The notes beneath the pieces were generated by a model that saw only the letters and a program-made list of their open reading frames with translations, did no database searches and was not told where the DNA came from. A program made the position numbers and the translations under genes. Positions 5,141 to 5,413 of a stretch of 5,413 bases of DNA are shown one piece after another (within the stretch, counting starts at the first letter, position 1; each line of letters starts with the position of its first letter). Source of the DNA: Campylobacteraceae bacterium (lineage in GTDB: Bacteria; Campylobacterota; Campylobacteria; Campylobacterales; Sulfurovaceae); NCBI GenBank assembly GCA_027056615.1, contig JALUKJ010000062.1:1-5413 (forward strand), in the 5' to 3' direction.

Positions 5141-5413
5141 CCCCATGTACGCTTAACATCTTTGTCTTACTAATTAATGCTCTTTTTTTAGACTAAATCA
5201 TATTTTACTACACTTTAGACAAAAAAAGGAAGATTTAAAGAAAAAGGAACATCTACTGCGTTAGATTTTCTTGAATTAGCTACGGCTAGTCCTGCAAAAA
5301 TCTGCCTTGTACCTGTACCTTTTTCTTATCGTTAAATTTGGGTTTACTTAGCGTGAACGGTACTAGTATTCAAAAGCTATTCAGTAGAGTCAAATTTGAC
5401 TATGTAACTATAC
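5141..5413. other. Gene-free region upstream of the operon
   Basis: No coding frame is convincing on either strand. Besides the 90-bp palindrome it holds an imperfect inverted repeat at 5182-5228 (CTTTTTTT against AAAAAAAG, with an inner TAAA/TTTA pair). Its A/T tracts lie 40-90 bp upstream of the TATAAT and could bend DNA or act as an UP-like element. A perfect 14-bp palindrome, AGTCAAATTTGACT (5388-5401), lies near the right edge and may belong to the control region of a gene beyond the window. Confidence 0.5.
5238..5327. repeat. 90-bp palindromic element with UACG loop
   Basis: AAGAAAAAGG (5238-5247) pairs exactly with CCTTTTTCTT (5318-5327), and the two arms pair inward without needing gaps to a centre at TACG (5281-5284). 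By hand, 27 of 43 arm positions are Watson-Crick pairs and several more are G-T wobbles. The innermost stem is TAGC/GCTA. On the plus strand the apex is C-UACG-G, an extra-stable UNCG-type tetraloop; the minus strand does not give this. It codes for nothing obvious. It could be a non-autonomous mobile repeat or a structured RNA. There is no T-run after it to make a simple terminator. Confidence 0.6.

Overview
The window is AT-rich and looks like a member of the Campylobacterota (Sulfurimonas/Sulfurovum/Arcobacter/Helicobacter-like). The main reason is a minus-strand pair, a PgbA N-terminal-domain protein followed by a GlcD-type FAD oxidase. From memory this pair is also adjacent in Helicobacter pylori (HP0508-HP0509). 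Genus cannot be fixed from the sequence alone.

Layout from left to right. Bases 1-37 hold the first 12 codons of a minus-strand gene that leaves the window; its start resembles IS607-type serine recombinases. Bases 38-325 have no gene but carry a promoter-like region with three TATTGTTT repeats. Bases 326-2004 are a dead IS4-family (IS50/Tn5-like) insertion sequence with perfect 18-bp terminal inverted repeats. Its transposase has lost its start, carries a frameshift near 1307, and is split by a 237-bp nested inverted-repeat element (1536-1772). Bases 2076-2912 encode a six-helix YihY/BrkB-family membrane protein (minus). Bases 2924-3020 are an inverted pair of REP hairpins filling the gap to the next gene. 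Bases 3028-4401 encode GlcD (minus) and 4402-5094 the PgbA-domain secreted protein (minus). Bases 5095-5413 have no gene and hold the promoter, a 16-bp palindrome and a symmetrical 90-bp hairpin element.

The three chromosomal genes are co-directional. The PgbA-domain gene and glcD are stop-to-start adjacent (TAG then ATG, no bases between) and are probably translationally coupled from one promoter near 5135-5140. The yihY-family gene follows 115 bases after glcD, across the REP pair, so it may be read through from the same promoter or damped by the hairpins.

The most interesting theme is small non-autonomous palindromic DNA. Two REP doublets with different hairpin sequences share the same build (5' GTAG, perfect stem, 3-nt loop, inverted partner), one inside a dead transposase and one between housekeeping genes. 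A third, unrelated 90-bp palindrome lies upstream of the operon. No mobilising enzyme (RAYT/Y1 transposase) is in the window.
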